38,636 nucleotides of DNA from Acidimicrobiia bacterium (GTDB lineage: Bacteria > Actinomycetota > Acidimicrobiia > Acidimicrobiales > Bin134): assembly GCA_022821445.1 (NCBI GenBank), contig JAJEDQ010000243.1, positions 1 through 38,636 on the forward strand, in the 5' to 3' direction. Positions 7,966 to 17,275 of the stretch are shown here, piece after piece. The position numbers and the translations under genes were made by a program. The notes under the pieces are model-generated. The model did no database searches. It had not been told where the DNA came from and worked only from the letters and a program-made list of their open reading frames with translations. The number at the start of each line of letters is the position of its first letter. The stretch's first letter is position 1.

Positions 7966-9623
7966 CCGACCTCGCCTATCGGGCGACCGGGCGGTTTTGG
8001 GCCGAGTTGGCGGCCTGTGGGGTGACCGATGTGGTGGTCTCGCCTGGGTCCCGATCCACTCCTTTGGCTGTGTCGGCTCGCAACCAGGAAGGGTTACGGG
8101 TCATCGTGCAGCTCGATGAGCGGGTGGCCGGGTTCTGTGCCCTGGGCATGGCCAAGGCATCGGGTCGTCCGGTGGCGCTGGTGTGTACCTCGGGCACCGC
8201 GGTGGCCAACTACCTCCCGGCGGTTGTGGAGGCCCATCACAGCGGGGTGCCGCTGGTGGTGTGTACTGCCGACCGGCCGCCCGAGTTGCGTGACGCCGGG
8301 GCGGGCCAGACCATCGACCAGGTGAAGCTGTACGGCGTCCACGTCCGCTGGTATGTGGAGACCCCGTGCGATTTCGACGATCCCGACTACTTCGCCCGAC
8401 TGGCAGTGCGGGCCGCCACCACAGCCGGGGCCGGGCCCAACCCCGGACCGGTGCATTTGAATTGGCCATTCCGCAAGCCGCTAGAGCCCCAAAGCCCGGT
8501 TCCCCGGTTCAGTGCAACCGTGGGCCAGCCGATTGAGTCGGTTCGGCCACTCGTTGAGGCCGATGTAGGCGCCCTGAACGGATTAGCCGGTCGTCGGGGA
8601 CTGATTGTGGCCGGAGCGCTGGACGTGGACGATGTGGGTGCCGCGGCCATCGTCGGTTTTGCCGAGGCGGCGGGATGGCCGGTGGTGGCCGATGCCGGTT
8701 CCCAGCTCCGAGGCCGAGGGCCATTGGTCTTAGACGGAGCAGAGTGGGTGCTGCGCCGCGCTGGTCTTGTTCCCGACGTGCTGGTCCGCATCGGGGGACC
8801 GCCCAGCAATCGAGCGGTAATCGACTTTGTGGATACAAGTGGCTCGGCGGATCGGCTGTTGGTCGATCCCCGTCGTCGGTGGGAAGACCCGTCGTTCAAA
8901 TGGACGACTGCGCTGGCCTCCGATCCGGTTGCCTTGCTGGGTGCAACGGCGCCTCTTATGGCCTCGGCTGGTGATGCGTGGGCTGTTGGGTGGGCCGAAG
9001 CGGCTGGTGATGCGTGGGAGCGGGTGGAGTCGGTCTTGGGGTCTGATGACCTACTGGAGCCGCTGCTGGCCGCCACCCTGCTGCGAGCCCTCCCTTCGGA
9101 GGTGGCGGTTTATGCGTCGAGCAGCATGCCGGTTCGGGATGTCACCTCTTTCTGGCCTCCTGATGCTCTACCCCGCCGGGTGCTGGTCAATCGAGGAGCC
9201 AATGGCATCGACGGCGTGGTTTCATCGGCCCTCGGGGCTTCCCTAGCGCTGGGCCAGCCGGTGGTCGCGTTGGTCGGCGATGTAGCGCTGCTGCACGACG
9301 TCGGAGGGTTGTTGGCCGCATCCCTGTCGGACGCCGATCTCACCGTGGTGGTGCCCAACAACGACGGCGGCGGCATCTTCTCGCTGCTGCCGGTGGCCGA
9401 GGGCGGCTCCGACGTCCACTTTGGCGAACTTTTCCATACGCCCCATGGGGTCGGTCTCGGCAAACTGGCCGCGGGTTTGGGCGTCAACTACCACCGGACC
9501 GGACAGGCTGATGACCTGGTCGAGGCCGTCACGAAGACCTCAGGGGTGACGTTGATCGAAGTCCCCATCGACCACGGGACGGCCATCAAGCAGCGCAAAC
9601 AGCTTGCTTATCTGGCCGAATGA
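7962..9623 (+). CDS. menD: 2-succinyl-5-enolpyruvyl-6-hydroxy-3-cyclohexene-1-carboxylate synthase
   Basis: ATG at 7962 overlapping the menF stop; MTDLAYRATGRFWAELAACGVTDVVVSPGSRSTPLAVSA; VALVCTSGTAVANYLPAVVEAHHSGVPLVVCTADRPPELRD; ThDP-binding VALVGDVALLHDVGGLL...NNDGGGIFSLLP. Confidence 0.96.
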   Translation: MTDLAYRATGRFWAELAACGVTDVVVSPGSRSTPLAVSARNQEGLRVIVQLDERVAGFCALGMAKASGRPVALVCTSGTAVANYLPAVVEAHHSGVPLVVCTADRPPELRDAGAGQTIDQVKLYGVHVRWYVETPCDFDDPDYFARLAVRAATTAGAGPNPGPVHLNWPFRKPLEPQSPVPRFSATVGQPIESVRPLVEADVGALNGLAGRRGLIVAGALDVDDVGAAAIVGFAEAAGWPVVADAGSQLRGRGPLVLDGAEWVLRRAGLVPDVLVRIGGPPSNRAVIDFVDTSGSADRLLVDPRRRWEDPSFKWTTALASDPVALLGATAPLMASAGDAWAVGWAEAAGDAWERVESVLGSDDLLEPLLAATLLRALPSEVAVYASSSMPVRDVTSFWPPDALPRRVLVNRGANGIDGVVSSALGASLALGQPVVALVGDVALLHDVGGLLAASLSDADLTVVVPNNDGGGIFSLLPVAEGGSDVHFGELFHTPHGVGLGKLAAGLGVNYHRTGQADDLVEAVTKTSGVTLIEVPIDHGTAIKQRKQLAYLAE

Positions 9624-10372
9624 GCCAGAAACCCACCGTGGTCCTGCACGGCTTCACCGGCTCGGCCACAGCTATGGCCCCGCTCACCAGCCGATTGCCC
9701 GACCCGGTATTGGCGCTTGACCTCCCCGGCCACGGTTCGTGGCCGATTTCCGATGACCCCGCCGATTACACCATGGCCGCCGCAGTAGCTGGTGTGGTTT
9801 CGGCCACCGATCATCTAGAGCAGTTCGCCCTGGTGGGCTATTCGATGGGCGGCCGGGTCGCGCTCCATGTGGTGTTGGCCCATCCCGACCGGGTTGCATC
9901 CCTAGCCCTCATCGGGGCCCGACCCGGAATCGACGATCCCACGGAGCGGGCTCAGCGCATCACTGCCGACGAAGCTCTGGCCGACCGGATCGAGTCAGAG
10001 GGCATCGGGTGGTTCGCCGACTATTGGGCCGATCGACCGCTGTTCGCGACCCAGCGAACCCGACTACCAGCCGATCAGCAGGCTGAACTGCGGGCCCAGC
10101 GGCTGGCCTGCGACCCCCGAGGCCTGGCCCGCAGTCTGCGGGGCATGGGGGCCGGAGCGGGTGACCCCATCGGTTGTCGCTTGTCAGAGCTGTCCATGCC
10201 CTGCGCCCTTATCGCGGGCTCAGACGACGCCAAGTTCGCGGCCATCGCCCACCAGATGGCTGCGGTCATGCCCCGAGCAACCGTGTGCCCTATCCCTGAT
10301 GCTGGTCATGCCGCTCACCTAGAAGCCCCCGACGCCACCGCAGCAGCGGTGATCCAATGCGTGTCGAGCTGA
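9620..10372 (+). CDS. menH: 2-succinyl-6-hydroxy-2,4-cyclohexadiene-1-carboxylate synthase (alpha/beta hydrolase)
   Basis: VVLHGFTGSATAM, LDLPGHG, ALVGYSMGGRVALHVVLAHPDRV, DAGHAAHLEAP; between menD and menC with overlapping ends. Confidence 0.88.
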   Translation: MSQKPTVVLHGFTGSATAMAPLTSRLPDPVLALDLPGHGSWPISDDPADYTMAAAVAGVVSATDHLEQFALVGYSMGGRVALHVVLAHPDRVASLALIGARPGIDDPTERAQRITADEALADRIESEGIGWFADYWADRPLFATQRTRLPADQQAELRAQRLACDPRGLARSLRGMGAGAGDPIGCRLSELSMPCALIAGSDDAKFAAIAHQMAAVMPRATVCPIPDAGHAAHLEAPDATAAAVIQCVSS

Positions 10373-11343
10373 GCGGGGTCTCACTCAAGCTGCGCCTTCC
10401 GGTGATGACTAGCCGGGGAGCCATTACCCAAAGAGATGGGATTCTGATTCAGATCTCCGAAGGCGCCGTATACGGCTGGGGAGACGCCATGCCCCTGCCT
10501 GGATGGCCCGGTGCTGATCTGTCGGCCACACGGGAGGCATTAGAGGAGTGGGCGACTGATCCCGATCTTGGAAACTTGCCCTCCGAGCGGTTTGCCCACG
10601 GCGCAGTCGAGTTGGCCTTGCTCGATATGGAAGCCCAGCAGAGTGGTCAAACCCAGGCTGAGATGCTCTCCGAGGGCGGGCCAGTGGCCGATGCAGTGGA
10701 GCTCAACGCCCTTGTTGTCGATACCGAAGATGCGATCGCCGCGGTGACTGACGGCTATGGCACGGCCAAGCTGAAGGTGGGCGCGTCAGATATCGAGGTC
10801 GACGTAGCTGCGGTAGCCGCCGTGCGAGATTCCATCGGGGGTAGTTGTCGCCTTCGGCTCGACGCCAACGGAGCATGGACCGTGGATCAAGCCGTGGCTG
10901 CGCTGTCCCGCTTGGAGCAATTCGATATCGAGTACGTGGAAGAGCCGGTGGCGGGAATAGAAGCCCTGGCTCTGGTAGCCGAGCAGTCCCCGGTCCCCGT
11001 AGCGGTTGACGACAGCCTGGCCTCTGTTGGTGCCGAGTTGCCCGAGTCAATTCCCGTCGTGGTGGTCAAGCCCATGGCCCTAGGAGGTCCCTGCACGGCC
11101 TTCGCCGCCGCCTGCCGCTGGATTGACCAAGGCCGCAAAGTCGTCGTCACCAACTACCTAGACTCCGCCATCGGCCAGCACGCCGCCCTGAGCGTGGCTG
11201 CCGCCCTCCCAGGTCCCCAACAAGTCCACGGCGCCATCACGCCCGCTCTGTTAACCCGCGATGTCGCTGATTTGCCGACTATCGCTGGCGGCCGCTGCCC
11301 CCTCCCACCCCATAGCCCCGCAGTCGCCAGGGAGGGCCGTTAG
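10357..11343 (+). CDS. menC: o-succinylbenzoate synthase (enolase superfamily)
   Basis: TAKLKVG, LRLDANGAW, IEYVEEPVAGIEAL, VAVDDSLA, VVVKPMALGG; terminates men operon. Confidence 0.92.
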   Translation: MRVELSGVSLKLRLPVMTSRGAITQRDGILIQISEGAVYGWGDAMPLPGWPGADLSATREALEEWATDPDLGNLPSERFAHGAVELALLDMEAQQSGQTQAEMLSEGGPVADAVELNALVVDTEDAIAAVTDGYGTAKLKVGASDIEVDVAAVAAVRDSIGGSCRLRLDANGAWTVDQAVAALSRLEQFDIEYVEEPVAGIEALALVAEQSPVPVAVDDSLASVGAELPESIPVVVVKPMALGGPCTAFAAACRWIDQGRKVVVTNYLDSAIGQHAALSVAAALPGPQQVHGAITPALLTRDVADLPTIAGGRCPLPPHSPAVAREGR

Positions 11344-11702
11344 GGCTCCCAGACCACGGTGTCGGTATTGGCGTCGATGATGATGCGGTCGTCGAGAGGT
11401 TGGTCGAGGGTGATGGATGCGGTTTGCTGGAGGCCGGAGCGCTCACATTCCTCAGTGGTCACCAGGGCGTAGATGGTGATCTTGATCTGGGTGATGCCGT
11501 AGTCAACTTCGGAGTCGCTGAACTCCTCGCACTCCGTGCCCCAGTAGCGGACGGTGAGGGTGCGGTCGTCGTCGGCCACCTCGACGTTGTTGATGATGCG
11601 GATCTCGCGGGGCGGCCCTTGGGGGAGCTCCTTGGTCTTGGTGGTGCAGCCCGCAACGAGCAGCGCCACAGCCAATAGGGGCGCGACCCGACGGAAGCTC
11701 AC
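11340..11702 (-). CDS. Small lipoprotein, hypothetical
   Basis: MSFRRVAPLLAVALLVAGCTTKTKE: signal peptide with lipobox LVAGC; convergent, 4-nt overlap with the menC stop. Confidence 0.75.
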   Translation of the reverse strand: MSFRRVAPLLAVALLVAGCTTKTKELPQGPPREIRIINNVEVADDDRTLTVRYWGTECEEFSDSEVDYGITQIKITIYALVTTEECERSGLQQTASITLDQPLDDRIIIDANTDTVVWEP

Positions 11703-11743
11703 AGCTCTTCAGCCCGGGTCGCCACCATCTCCACGCTCAGATC

Positions 11744-12970
11744 ATGCCATCCGACGCGGTGGGGCAATACCGTCGAGACGTGGGACTTCGGCGGTCGCAG
11801 CTCGTGGTGGTGTGGTTGATCGGGGCTGCGGTGATCCTGCCCAACGCCTCCATTGCCCCGGCCATCCCCGAAATAGCCGACGCCTTCGGTATCTCCGACC
11901 AGACCTCGGTGTTCATCTTGATGACCGCTCACGCCCCTGGCTTGTTCATGGCCTCAGTTATTGGAGTGGCCGCCGACCGCTACGGGCGCCGCCGCATCAT
12001 CGTGCCCTGTTTGCTGTTGTTCGGGTTGGCCGGCCTGGCGATCATGGCGTCGACCAACCTGGCCATGCTGCTGACGTTCCGGTTCATCCAGGGGCTGGGC
12101 TCGTCGGGATTCCTGAGCTTGGCTCTGGTCATCATCGGGGACAACTACGAGGGGGTGGAGCGCACCCGGATCATCGGCCAGAACGCCCTGGCCATGAACC
12201 TGAGCGTGGCGGTGCTGCCCGCGGCGGGCGGCCTGCTCACCGAGCTGTTCGGCTGGCGGGGGCCGTTCGCCGTGCATGCCGCCACCATCGTGCTGGCCCT
12301 GTTCGCGGCCACCCTGCTGCCTTCTGATGAGCGCCGCACCCCTGAGCCGCTGCGCCACCAGCTCCGCCAAGCCCGCCCCCATCTGATGCGGCCCGAGGTG
12401 GGGGTGCTGCTGCTGGTGGCCCCGTTCACATTCCTCATCTTCTTCGCCGTCGGGATCACCACCATGCCCATCCATCTGGAAAATGAGTTCAGCACTTCGG
12501 TCGGGATTCGGGGGCTGATCCAGTCGCTTCCTGCCGTGTCGGCTGGACTGGTGGCGCTCAGCATGGCCCGCATCGCCGGCCGCTACCCCACTTCGGCCAT
12601 CGTGCGGGCGGGCTACGTCGGATTCGTCATCTGCCTGGCAGGAATGGCGGCGTCGCCCTCGCTGGCGGTGATCATCGCCCCGGTGCTCGTGCTCGGTGCC
12701 GCTGATCAGATGGTGGTGGTCCCGCTGCAAAGCCGAGCCGCCTCGCTGGCCCCCAATGAGCACCGGGCCGTGATGGTGGCCGCCTGGGGCACCGCCATCC
12801 GCATCGGCCAAGTCGGCGGCCCCGCCGCCGTGGCCGGCCTCCTAGCCGTAGGCGACACCCGCCTAGTCCTATGGACCGGCGCCGCCCTCTCCGCCGCCCT
12901 GTTCCTGCTGGTATCAACCGTGAGCAAATTCATAGACCGCGACCCCTGGTTCAGAACCGCTCCTCACTGA
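11744..12970 (+). CDS. MFS transporter
   Basis: Multiple hydrophobic helices; VIGVAADRYGRRRIIVPCLLLFG (MFS motif A region). Confidence 0.88.
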   Translation: MPSDAVGQYRRDVGLRRSQLVVVWLIGAAVILPNASIAPAIPEIADAFGISDQTSVFILMTAHAPGLFMASVIGVAADRYGRRRIIVPCLLLFGLAGLAIMASTNLAMLLTFRFIQGLGSSGFLSLALVIIGDNYEGVERTRIIGQNALAMNLSVAVLPAAGGLLTELFGWRGPFAVHAATIVLALFAATLLPSDERRTPEPLRHQLRQARPHLMRPEVGVLLLVAPFTFLIFFAVGITTMPIHLENEFSTSVGIRGLIQSLPAVSAGLVALSMARIAGRYPTSAIVRAGYVGFVICLAGMAASPSLAVIIAPVLVLGAADQMVVVPLQSRAASLAPNEHRAVMVAAWGTAIRIGQVGGPAAVAGLLAVGDTRLVLWTGAALSAALFLLVSTVSKFIDRDPWFRTAPH

Positions 12971-12993
12971 ACTGGCGCTCTACTCGAGAAAGG

Positions 12994-13040
12994 CGTAACC
13001 CCGGCCGTTTGCCGAAGCAGGGACGGTTCCGGGGTCTAGG
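12994..13040. repeat. Left 47-bp inverted repeat arm flanking Abi gene; hairpin-forming
   Basis: cgtaaccccggccgtttgccgaagcagggacggttccggggtctagg; 45/47 match to the reverse complement of 13816-13862; internal ACCCCGG-CCGT / ACGG-(TT)-CCGGGGT stem. Confidence 0.95.
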
Positions 13041-13109
13041 CCAGTAATCGTATAGGGCTCTCAAGTGCGGGGCAACGACTTTTCTCGAGTTGAGCAGCCT
13101 GAGTGTTTG

Positions 13110-13796
13110 TCAGGCCGGCCTGGAGGCCAGAACATCTGGAATGCGGGAAAGACCAGTCATCCAGGCATGGGTGTCCAGGCACATCCATTGCGCTAACTCA
13201 AGAATCCTGTCGAAGTCGTCCTCGAGCACTCTGCGGTGGATGGGCTTGTGATGAGCCACTCGGTTTCGGAGGAAATGGAGTTGCCTCATCCGGGATTCCA
13301 CGTCAGCCCGTACTTGAGCCGCGTTCCCGGCTGAGAGGTGGTTCGGGAACTGTGCACAAAGGGCGGGCACCCACATTGTGGTGTGGTAGCGCGGTGAGCA
13401 GAGCTATCTCCAGAAACCGAATCCGAGTTCAGTGATCACCCTGTCCTGGGTTGACGGTTGCTTTCCGCTTCTCGTGGCCCGTCGCTCTGCTTTTGCAATC
13501 ACCTTGAGAATGTGCCTGCTGCCTTTTCCGGGGAACATGGAAGCTTGGTTGAACCAGGGGGCTGCCAACCCAGTCGATATGGAGAACTCGGTCAGAGCAT
13601 CGTCGAAGCGGTTGCGGAGTACGACTTCGAGGCGACCGAGGTCTTCGAGGAAGGCGGCGGCGATCTGGGCGTTCCAGGTGTAGAGGTGGAGCGCTCGGTT
13701 CAGGTCGTTGTCGGAGTCTTCAAGGTATGACCCCAACCGGTCGATGGTCAGGCGTTCCGAGATGATCGCGGGATTGAACGTTGACGGTCTGGACAT
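13110..13796 (-). pseudogene. Abi-family (abortive infection-like) protein, interrupted by in-frame TAG at 13404-13406
   Basis: MSRPSTFNPAIISERLTIDRLGSYLEDSDNDLNRALHLYTWNAQIAAAFLEDLGRLEVVLRNRFDDAL...GFGFWR[TAG]LCSPRYHTTMWVPALCAQFPNHLSAGN...MRQLHFLRNRVAHHKPIHRRVLEDDFDRILELAQWM: both halves lie in one frame. LRNRVAHHEP-type motif is characteristic. Confidence 0.82.
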
Positions 13797-13815
13797 CAGC
13801 CGATACCCTCACTTG

Positions 13816-13862
13816 CCTAAACCCCGGAACCGTCCCTGCTTCGGCACACGGCCGGGGTTACG
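13816..13862. repeat. Right 47-bp inverted repeat arm flanking Abi gene
   Basis: cctaaaccccggaaccgtccctgcttcggcacacggccggggttacg; inverted relative to 12994-13040; 20 bp upstream of the Abi start codon. Confidence 0.95.
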
Positions 13863-13902
13863 TCTTTGTGGGGGGGAAGTGAGGGCGGCGGGATGCCGCG
13901 AT

Positions 13903-13920
13903 AGCTGCTTTTCGGCAGCT
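13903..13920. terminator. Small hairpin agctgc-ttttcg-gcagct downstream of the LLM gene
   Basis: Perfect 6-bp arms, 10 bp past the minus-strand CDS end; no clear U-tract. Confidence 0.35.
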
Positions 13921-13929
13921 TGAGACAGG

Positions 13930-14868
13930 TTAGCGGCCGGCGGCGGGGCGGAAGGCGGCTACTACTTCGGAGAGGTAGTCGTGGGCCTCAGAGGCGTCGG
14001 AGGGGATGGGGAGGTGGGCTCGGAAGTCGGTTACTCCGGCTTCGACGAGGGCGGGAACGCTGTCCATGGTGGCGGCGAGGTCTACGCCTTCGTCGGTGCG
14101 CTCGATTGGCAGGGTGCCGACCACGCCGAGGTCGGACGGGTCGCGGTCGAGTCCGGCCACTGCCTCGCGCATCTGGTCGATGTGGGCAGCCATGTCGCCG
14201 GCCATGGCGTCGCCCCATGGGATCCATCCCGAGCCGAATCGGGCCAGGCGGCGCATGGCCCGGGGGTTGACTGTGCCGCTCACCCAGATGGGCACCCCGC
14301 CGGTTTGCACCGGCTGGGGCTGCATGTAGATGCGGGAGAACTCGAGTTGGTCGTCGCTGAAATCGGCCGGGCAGGAACTCCACAGGGCCTGGCACACCGC
14401 CAGGGTGTGGTCGAGTTGGCGGCCCCGGTTAGCGAAGTCGAGGCCGGCGGCCTCATACTCTTCGGCCTGCCATCCCACGCCCACGCCGAGGTCCACCCGG
14501 CCGCCGGTGAGCACGTCGAGGGTGGCCAGCGACTTGGCCAGGATCACCGGGCGGCGCAGCGCAGCCAGCAAGATGTTGTTGCCCAGCCGGAGGTTGCTGG
14601 TGATGGCGCCCAGCGCGGTCAGCACGGTGGTGGGCTCCAGCCAATGGCCGTCGGGGCCGGTGGGCTGGCGGCCGCCGGCCATGCCCCCCAGCTCGGCTTG
14701 GCCGTAGGCCTCCAGATTCTCGCCGAACACCACGTGATCGCTCACCACCACTTTGTCCACACCGGCGGCGTCGGCCGCTTTGGCCAGATCCAGTACGGGC
14801 TGCCAGCCCCCCGGGCCCGGGTCGGCGGCGGCGAACGTGCGGAGGTTGATGGAGATCAGCGGTGTCAT
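13930..14868 (-). CDS. LLM class F420-dependent oxidoreductase
   Basis: AADAAGVDKVVVSDHVVFGENL, LGNNILLAALRRPVILAKSLATLDVLTGGRVDLGVGVGWQAEEYEAAG typical of F420-dependent LLM proteins. Confidence 0.88.
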   Translation of the reverse strand: MTPLISINLRTFAAADPGPGGWQPVLDLAKAADAAGVDKVVVSDHVVFGENLEAYGQAELGGMAGGRQPTGPDGHWLEPTTVLTALGAITSNLRLGNNILLAALRRPVILAKSLATLDVLTGGRVDLGVGVGWQAEEYEAAGLDFANRGRQLDHTLAVCQALWSSCPADFSDDQLEFSRIYMQPQPVQTGGVPIWVSGTVNPRAMRRLARFGSGWIPWGDAMAGDMAAHIDQMREAVAGLDRDPSDLGVVGTLPIERTDEGVDLAATMDSVPALVEAGVTDFRAHLPIPSDASEAHDYLSEVVAAFRPAAGR

Positions 14869-14903
14869 AGGGCCTTGCTTAGCCGATCAGAGCCTCCGAT
14901 GAC

Positions 14904-15071
14904 TCAGAGACCGAAGAGTTGGTTGCAATTGCCGGCTGACACGGACGACAAGGTCGGTGGAGATTCAGGATCCCACGAATAGACCAGGCCTCCGAAGACG
15001 TCGGAAATCCAAAGTTGGCCGTCCCGCCAGCGGGGCGCCTCGGGGAAGAAGAACCCGGAAGCGACCAGCAC
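14904..15071 (-). pseudogene. Remnant of SMP-30/gluconolactonase-like gene (N-terminal part)
   Basis: Reverse strand reads PSVLVASGFFFPEAPRWRDGQLWISDVFGGLVYSWDPESPPTLSSVSAGNCNQLFGL*, matching the FPEGPRWRDGxLWFSD..G.V...DP N-terminal pattern, then stops. Confidence 0.5.
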
Positions 15072-15101
15072 TGACGGGATTCGGCCTAGGTGGCTATTGG
15101 A

Positions 15102-15821
15102 CTAGGAAGTCGAAGCGGAAACCTTGCCGCTGTAGGACGCATGGCTCAGAGCAATGATCCAGAGCAACAGCACGATGGAGGTGATGAGGCTGACGGCGCT
15201 CCAGAAGCCGTTGGAGTCAATTGCTGCGGCCATGAGGAGAAGCAGTGCGGTCGCCAGCATGACGAGGGAGGCGATCCCCTGTATTGCTCGGTGAATCCCT
15301 TCGGGAAGAAGGCGGATGCCGCCTAGTCCGGCAACTCCGACTGATGCGTAGAACACGGGCCAGGCGATCAGGATGATTCCGAGCTTGGCCGACTGCATGG
15401 ATACTGCGATGTCCATGCTGCTGCTTCCTCCGATGCCGTCGTCCAGCACCCTGACTGCCATGTGGTCGAACCCCTCGATCACACCGAAGACGAGGAGGGA
15501 CAGCATGCCCAGCAGCGTCCCGCCGCGAACCATGTCTCCCACCAGGCCTTGGTCGGTCACAAAGTTCCTCACACTGTTTAGGCCGGTGAGGACGAACATC
15601 AGACCGAAGGCGTACAAAACTGCTGAGGTATGGGTGAGAACCTCGTTGTCAGCCATGGCTTGCACTATGCCGTCGACGTTGTTCCAGTCCACACTGTCAA
15701 TGAGAACTCCCGGCTTGAGCGCCCTGCCGACGGCGGATACCACCCCCCCGAACAAGATGTAAACGCCTCCGCGCTGTATGGCATTCAAAGAAGACAACAT
15801 GTCATACCCCCTATATCTCAT
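15102..15821 (-). CDS. Integral membrane protein, hypothetical
   Basis: Multiple hydrophobic segments (GGVYILFGGVVSAVG, YAFGLMFVLTGL, ILIAWPVFYASVGVAGLGGI, SLITSIVLLLWIIALSH). Start may be the internal ATG at 15800. Confidence 0.6.
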   Translation of the reverse strand: MRYRGYDMLSSLNAIQRGGVYILFGGVVSAVGRALKPGVLIDSVDWNNVDGIVQAMADNEVLTHTSAVLYAFGLMFVLTGLNSVRNFVTDQGLVGDMVRGGTLLGMLSLLVFGVIEGFDHMAVRVLDDGIGGSSSMDIAVSMQSAKLGIILIAWPVFYASVGVAGLGGIRLLPEGIHRAIQGIASLVMLATALLLLMAAAIDSNGFWSAVSLITSIVLLLWIIALSHASYSGKVSASTS

Positions 15822-15967
15822 GTCCGGCTCAATGAGCGGGTTCCCGCTTCATATTGCCCTATCTGAAACTACATCTGATTCTCTTGGAGGGCAAGGATGC
15901 TGACTGTGGACGTATCCGCTGGAGCGCGGCCTTTTCCTAGGGCAAGTGCAACGGCCAGACTCGTGGT

Positions 15968-17164
15968 GTGACGCCCACCCTGGCAGAGTTCGCAGCCGAG
16001 GCTCGGGCATTCTTGGATGCCAGCGCTGAGCGGGCTGTGAGGGACGAGTTCAGCTGGGGAATCGGCTCCGATGAGATCACTGTGTATGCGGAGAAGAGCC
16101 CGGCTGAGGAGGAAGCGGCGGTTAGGGCAGCCCAGCAGTGGCGGTCCAAGATGTGGGAGGCGGGGTTCGGGTGGATCACCGGACCGCCCGAGTACGGCGG
16201 CCGGGGCCTCGATCCGGAGTACGAGCGGGCCTATCTCGATCTGGAGGCTCGCTATCGGGTGCCGTCGCAGACAGTGTTCGGCAGTTCCCTGGGAGTGGTG
16301 GCCCCCACGATCCTGGCCCACGGCTCCGATTGGCTGAAACAGCGCTACCTGGCCCGGCTGTTCCGAGGGGAGACCTTGGCCTGCCAGCTTCTGAGCGAGC
16401 CGGGGGCCGGGTCTGATTTAGCCTCCCTCAGCACTCGGGCCACTGCCGATGGCGGCGAATGGGTGATCAATGGGCAAAAAGTGTGGAGTTCCCGGGCCCA
16501 TTTCTCCGACATCGGCCTGCTGCTGGCTCGCACCGACGCCGACGCCCCCAAGCACAAGGGCATCACTGCCTTCATCTATCCGATGGACACCCCGGGGACC
16601 GACGTGCGCCCTTTGCGGCAGATGACCGGCGGATCGGAGTTCAACGAGGTCTTCTTCGACGACGCCCGCATCGACGACCGCCTCCGGGTGGGCGACGTCA
16701 ACGCCGGATGGTCGGTGTTTCGCACCTCCCTGGAATCGGAGCGGGCCTCGATCGGCTCAAGGGGGGCGGGCTACGGCGGCAGCGGGCTGGTGGGGCTGGC
16801 AGCGCCCGAGAAGGTCGTCCAGTTGGCCCAACACTTCGGACTGGCCGACGATCCGGTGGTGCGCCAGGATCTGGCCCGCCTCTACATCGGGTATCGGCTG
16901 GTGGAATGGAACACCAACCGGCAGCCCCCACTGGCTCCGGCCGCCACCAAGTACGCCACCGCCCGACACGTGAACTGGGCCGCGTCGATGATCGCCCGCC
17001 TGTTGGGCCCCCGCATCTGCGCCGACACCGGAGAATGGGGCACCTACGCCTGGAAGCAATTGCTACTCGGTGCCTGCGCCATGCGCATCGGCGGCGGCAC
17101 TGATGAGGTAATGAAGAATGCTGTAGGAGAAAGGGTTTTGGGATTGCCGAGAGAGCCGCGCTGA
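15968..17164 (+). CDS. Acyl-CoA dehydrogenase
   Basis: GTG start; CQLLSEPGAGSDLASLSTRATADGGEWVINGQKVWSSRAHFSD, FFDDARI, GGGTDEVMKNAVGERVLGLPREPR. Confidence 0.92.
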   Translation: MTPTLAEFAAEARAFLDASAERAVRDEFSWGIGSDEITVYAEKSPAEEEAAVRAAQQWRSKMWEAGFGWITGPPEYGGRGLDPEYERAYLDLEARYRVPSQTVFGSSLGVVAPTILAHGSDWLKQRYLARLFRGETLACQLLSEPGAGSDLASLSTRATADGGEWVINGQKVWSSRAHFSDIGLLLARTDADAPKHKGITAFIYPMDTPGTDVRPLRQMTGGSEFNEVFFDDARIDDRLRVGDVNAGWSVFRTSLESERASIGSRGAGYGGSGLVGLAAPEKVVQLAQHFGLADDPVVRQDLARLYIGYRLVEWNTNRQPPLAPAATKYATARHVNWAASMIARLLGPRICADTGEWGTYAWKQLLLGACAMRIGGGTDEVMKNAVGERVLGLPREPR

Positions 17165-17182
17165 CTGGGTTTACCATCCACC

Positions 17183-17275
17183 GGCGGGTTGGCGGGTCCT
17201 GTCCCGGCCCAGCCCGCCGTCCTCGCAGAGCTCCGGGCGGCGGGCGCCCTGAGCCGGGCCACCCCCCAACCCGCC
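17183..17275. other. 10-bp perfect inverted repeat (ggcgggttgg...ccaacccgcc) between convergent genes, possible bidirectional terminator
   Basis: Arms 17183-17192 and 17266-17275 with a GC-rich loop between an acyl-CoA dehydrogenase (+) and ligase (-). Confidence 0.3.
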
